A DNA stretch of 64,000 nt from Cyanidium caldarium (lineage: Eukaryota; Rhodophyta; Bangiophyceae; Cyanidiales; Cyanidiaceae): positions 62,001-126,000 of the forward strand of contig JANCYW010000006.1 of the NCBI GenBank assembly GCA_026184775.1. The letters run 5' to 3'. Within the stretch, counting starts at the first letter, position 1. Every line of letters starts with the position of its first letter. The notes below the pieces were generated by a model. That model was not told the origin of the DNA, made no database searches, and saw only the letters and a list, made by a program, of their open reading frames with translations. Shown piece by piece: positions 61,625 through 64,000 of the stretch. Made by a program: the position numbers and the translations under genes.

Positions 61625-61867
61625 ATGGGCAACCGATCGACGGTGGCCGCGAGTGCGACGGAGAGCCGCGTCGCGCAACCTGCTACACCGGCGCCGGCGG
61701 CGGGACCGCCCGACAGCGCCGCGCCTAAGAAGAAGATGTGCTGCGCGTGTCCGGAGACGAAACGGGCGCGAGACGAGTGCGTTGCGCTGCGCGGTGAGGA
61801 AGCGTGTCGCGAGTTGATCGAGGCGCACAAGGCGTGCCTGCGGGCGGAGGGCTTCTCGGTGCAGTGA
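61625..61867 (+). CDS. COX17: COX17 copper chaperone
   Basis: An 80-residue mitochondrial intermembrane-space protein that passes copper to Sco1 and Cox11 for cytochrome c oxidase. The CCxC copper site is Cys39-Cys40-Cys42 in [12 protein letters not shown]. The twin CX9C pairs are Cys42-Cys52 and Cys61-Cys71, and the end [15 protein letters not shown] is the family signature. The Ala/Pro-rich first 35 residues are longer than in yeast. Short enough to be overlooked; the ATG at 61625 is the start. Confidence 0.95.
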   Translation: MGNRSTVAASATESRVAQPATPAPAAGPPDSAAPKKKMCCACPETKRARDECVALRGEEACRELIEAHKACLRAEGFSVQ

Positions 61868-61942
61868 GTCTGCCGGTGGCACGTTGTCCATTCCCGATCG
61901 TGTTCTCCAATGAAATATCGTTACGTTTACGACGACACCTTC

Positions 61943-64000
61943 CTATCGCCCTCGGTTGCCGCTGGCGTGATAGATGTAGAGCGCCGGGCCGGCGGCTACG
62001 GCGGCTATGTTCTCCAGCGGATGCGACGCCAGATGCAGCACGCGCCGCGACGCCGGATGGTTCAGTGGCAGGTTCGGCGCGTTCGCCTCGCCGGCATCGG
62101 TGAGGCTGGTGAGCGAGTCGGTGCGAGGCGCACGGGCACTCGCGGCGCTGCCATCACCTCCTGCACCGTCACCTTCACGGACCGTGCCCTCCACCCCGTC
62201 CGGCCGCAGCACCCGCGCCGGCAAGCCGGTGCTCACAAAATCCACACTCGCCTCGACGCACAACCCCTGACCGCTGCGCGTCGAGTAAGTGTGAAACTGG
62301 TTGCCGTACGAACCGGTCAATAAACACTGATCGTCAGCGCTGAAAGTGCACTGGAACTTGTCGAAAATGTAGTCATTTTCGTACAACTCGCACAGCCGCG
62401 GCCGTAGCGACTCGTGCACCGGCACCGTCAGCAACGGCTGTCGGTTCATCGCCAGGTCCCAAACCCGCAGCGACATGTAATCGCGCGCCAGCACGTACCG
62501 CCCGGAGTGCGCAAACGCCAAGTCGCTGGTGGAGGCGATGATCTCGCTGAAAAAGCCGCGCTCGCCGCCGCCAGCCTCGTCGGACTGGTAAAACTCGCGA
62601 AAGGCGCAGTCGCACAGCGCGTTGGTGCGCAGGTCGCACAGCTTCAGAATGCCCTTGCTGCTGCTGTACACAAACAGGTTGCAGTGCCGGGGGTGGAACT
62701 CGGCCGCGGTGATCACCTCGGTCAGCTCCTCCATGTTGTCCGGTTTGATGTCCACCACGTTGAAACCCTCGGTGCAGATGTCCAGTCGCCACAGGTTGAT
62801 GCGCAAGTCGTCGGCCGAGAGGAACGTCTCCTCGTCGCTGTTGAGCGAGATGGAGTTGATGTGGTAGGCGTGGGCGTTGGCGAACACGCGCTTGGGCACG
62901 GCGGTAATCACCGAACCGACGCGCCGCAGTTTGGGCAGGCGCAACTCGGTGCCGCCCAGTGAGCCGGCCGATGCCAAGTCGCTGCTCAGCGGCGACGTCG
63001 GCAGCAGCGCGCTCGCTGGCGTAGCGGCTGCTGGCGCGGAGCCGCGGTGATGGTTGAAGGTGTTGGCGGACCCGCCGGTGGCGGCAGCGGTGACGAACGA
63101 GCTGCTGCTGTCGCTGCGTGTCGACTGGGTCGGGTTATCGAAACGCACCAACTCCAGCACCTGTTTCTCGTACACCCGCCACAGCTTGATGGTCTTGTCG
63201 TTGGTGGTCAGCAGTCGGTGTGCGCCGGACACGTCGCGACACCACCGCACCTGGTTGATCTTCTCCTCGATCTCCAGCGACTTGAGGTAGTCGAACTCGG
63301 GCTCGTGCGACTGAAACTGCGTCCAAAAGCGGTACTCGGGCGTGTAGAGGGCCGCGCCCGAGTCTCCCACCAATGAGAGAGGCCATGTCGCCGCGTCGTC
63401 GTCGTCGTCGTCGTCGACGCACTGGCGATCATCCTCACCGCTGAGAATCCGCTCGTCGTCGCGGTTGCCGTCGCCAAGCCCGTTGCGTCCGTCGTGCGCC
63501 CGCTCGCGCACCCCATCCAACGGCAATCGAAGCGGTGGCGGTGTATGCCGATCCTGACGAGCCGCGGCAATCCCACCACCGCCACCATACGTCGACATCA
63601 TCACGTCGCCTTCGGTCAGCTCTAGGTCGCCGTTGCTGACATCCGGCGCCCGCTCGTCGCGATCCAACTCCGACGCCGACGACAGCGACTCGTCGCGTTC
63701 GTCATCCTCCATCTCAGATATCTCGGCCGCATCGCCCAGCGCGTGGTTATGCGGTGGTCGGTCCCGCCAGAGTCGTCGTCCGTCCGACGCCTCCACGTCA
63801 TGGCCGTTTGTCCAGCGTGCTCGCGACACCGCGATGCGCGGCGAACGCGGCACGTTGGTCGGCACCGACGAGGCGCGCCCATCATCGGACCGCGCCGAGG
63901 CCGCAGCGCTGCTGCCACTGCCACTGCGACGCACTCCCGCCCGACGCGCATACACTTGTCGTCGTTGCGCGCGGGCGACCTGTTCGCGTCGCAGCGCCCA
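61943..64000 (-). CDS. PP2A B55-type regulatory subunit (5' end beyond window)
   Basis: At least 670 residues, with the frame still open at the right edge and no certain start inside. It directs protein phosphatase 2A to substrates (mitotic exit, signalling). A 210-residue acidic/Ser-rich leader precedes the WD40 propeller. Family blocks: INQVRWCRDVSGAHRLLTTND then KTIKLWRVYEKQ, HAYHINSISLNSDEETFLSA, FHPRHCNLFVYSSSKGILKL, SEIIASTSDLAFAHSGRYVL and FSADDQCLLTGSYGNQFHTY. A Ser/Ala/Pro insert of about 70 residues follows the first blade, where B55 proteins normally have a short loop. An Asp run precedes blade one. Confidence 0.93.
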   Translation of the reverse strand, partial: WALRREQVARAQRRQVYARRAGVRRSGSGSSAAASARSDDGRASSVPTNVPRSPRIAVSRARWTNGHDVEASDGRRLWRDRPPHNHALGDAAEISEMEDDERDESLSSASELDRDERAPDVSNGDLELTEGDVMMSTYGGGGGIAAARQDRHTPPPLRLPLDGVRERAHDGRNGLGDGNRDDERILSGEDDRQCVDDDDDDDAATWPLSLVGDSGAALYTPEYRFWTQFQSHEPEFDYLKSLEIEEKINQVRWCRDVSGAHRLLTTNDKTIKLWRVYEKQVLELVRFDNPTQSTRSDSSSSFVTAAATGGSANTFNHHRGSAPAAATPASALLPTSPLSSDLASAGSLGGTELRLPKLRRVGSVITAVPKRVFANAHAYHINSISLNSDEETFLSADDLRINLWRLDICTEGFNVVDIKPDNMEELTEVITAAEFHPRHCNLFVYSSSKGILKLCDLRTNALCDCAFREFYQSDEAGGGERGFFSEIIASTSDLAFAHSGRYVLARDYMSLRVWDLAMNRQPLLTVPVHESLRPRLCELYENDYIFDKFQCTFSADDQCLLTGSYGNQFHTYSTRSGQGLCVEASVDFVSTGLPARVLRPDGVEGTVREGDGAGGDGSAASARAPRTDSLTSLTDAGEANAPNLPLNHPASRRVLHLASHPLENIAAVAAGPALYIYHASGNRGR

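Noticed and set aside
1-64000. tRNA, rRNA, CRISPR array, transposon or integrated viral element
   Set aside because: I looked for conserved tRNA T-loops, terminal repeats, reverse transcriptase or integrase motifs and regular spaced repeats and saw none. The only repeats are simple di- and trinucleotide tracts and the ABCG duplication. A covariance-model scan could still find a small RNA.
1-64000. Bacterial origin, suggested by long uninterrupted genes and close packing
   Set aside because: MOT1, UBR, GLE1, TFIIH, U2AF65, SNARE, TRAP-beta, eL28 and COX17 are eukaryote-only families, genes alternate strands without operons, and transit peptides are present.

Overview
This is a nuclear chromosome segment from a photosynthetic eukaryote. 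It is GC-rich (roughly 60% by eye) and very compact. About 37 protein genes fill the window, nearly all as single uninterrupted reading frames of eukaryotic families. Plastid links include an MEP-pathway kinase (IspE), a ClpR-type subunit, a TLP18.3/Psb32-like lumen protein, a Nudix hydrolase and an STN7/STN8-like kinase. A fused DHFR-thymidylate synthase is a bikont trait. A compact, almost intronless nuclear genome fits a unicellular red alga (Cyanidiophyceae-like) best. A picoplanktonic green alga is the main alternative, and I cannot decide between them from this sequence alone. I found no rRNA, tRNA, CRISPR array, transposon or viral remnant.

Layout, left to right. 1-5 kb: a head-to-tail pair of ABCG transporter genes (one cut by the window edge) and a xanthine-PRTase-like gene. 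5-14 kb: MOT1, an STN-like kinase and DHFR-TS. 14-24 kb: a UBR-type N-recognin, a GH85 ENGase, a GT92-like glycosyltransferase and an unknown membrane protein. 25-34 kb: GLE1, a 1300-residue unknown, a small membrane protein, RRP15 and a gene that probably has one intron. 34-42 kb: a SAM-type mitochondrial carrier, a THOC7-like coiled coil, TFB4, a MogA/CNX1G-type protein, a TMEM184/LAZ1 protein and DPH6. 42-52 kb: an M3 oligopeptidase, a Nudix hydrolase, IspE, MPDU1, a MED11-like protein, membrin, ClpR and DPM3. 52-64 kb: U2AF65 with two C-terminal UHM-like domains, a WBP2-like protein, a TPM protein, a His-rich membrane protein, TRAP-beta, eL28, a PFA-DSP phosphatase, COX17 and a PP2A B55 subunit cut by the right edge.

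Genes are unrelated housekeeping neighbours rather than operons. ER and N-glycan functions recur, however (ENGase, a GT92-like enzyme, MPDU1, DPM3, TRAP-beta, membrin). Transcription and RNA processing are also common (MOT1, TFB4, MED11-like, U2AF65, GLE1, THOC7-like). Convergent genes are often only 23-40 bp apart and divergent starts about 145-690 bp apart. Starts were chosen as the first ATG that fits family length or a targeting peptide. Several longer frames begin only with GTG or TTG and were trimmed. The most interesting points are the ABCG duplication, the catalytically altered ClpR, the doubled UHM in U2AF65, the two-domain PRTase, the candidate intron and the coding-strand GT tracts upstream of several genes.
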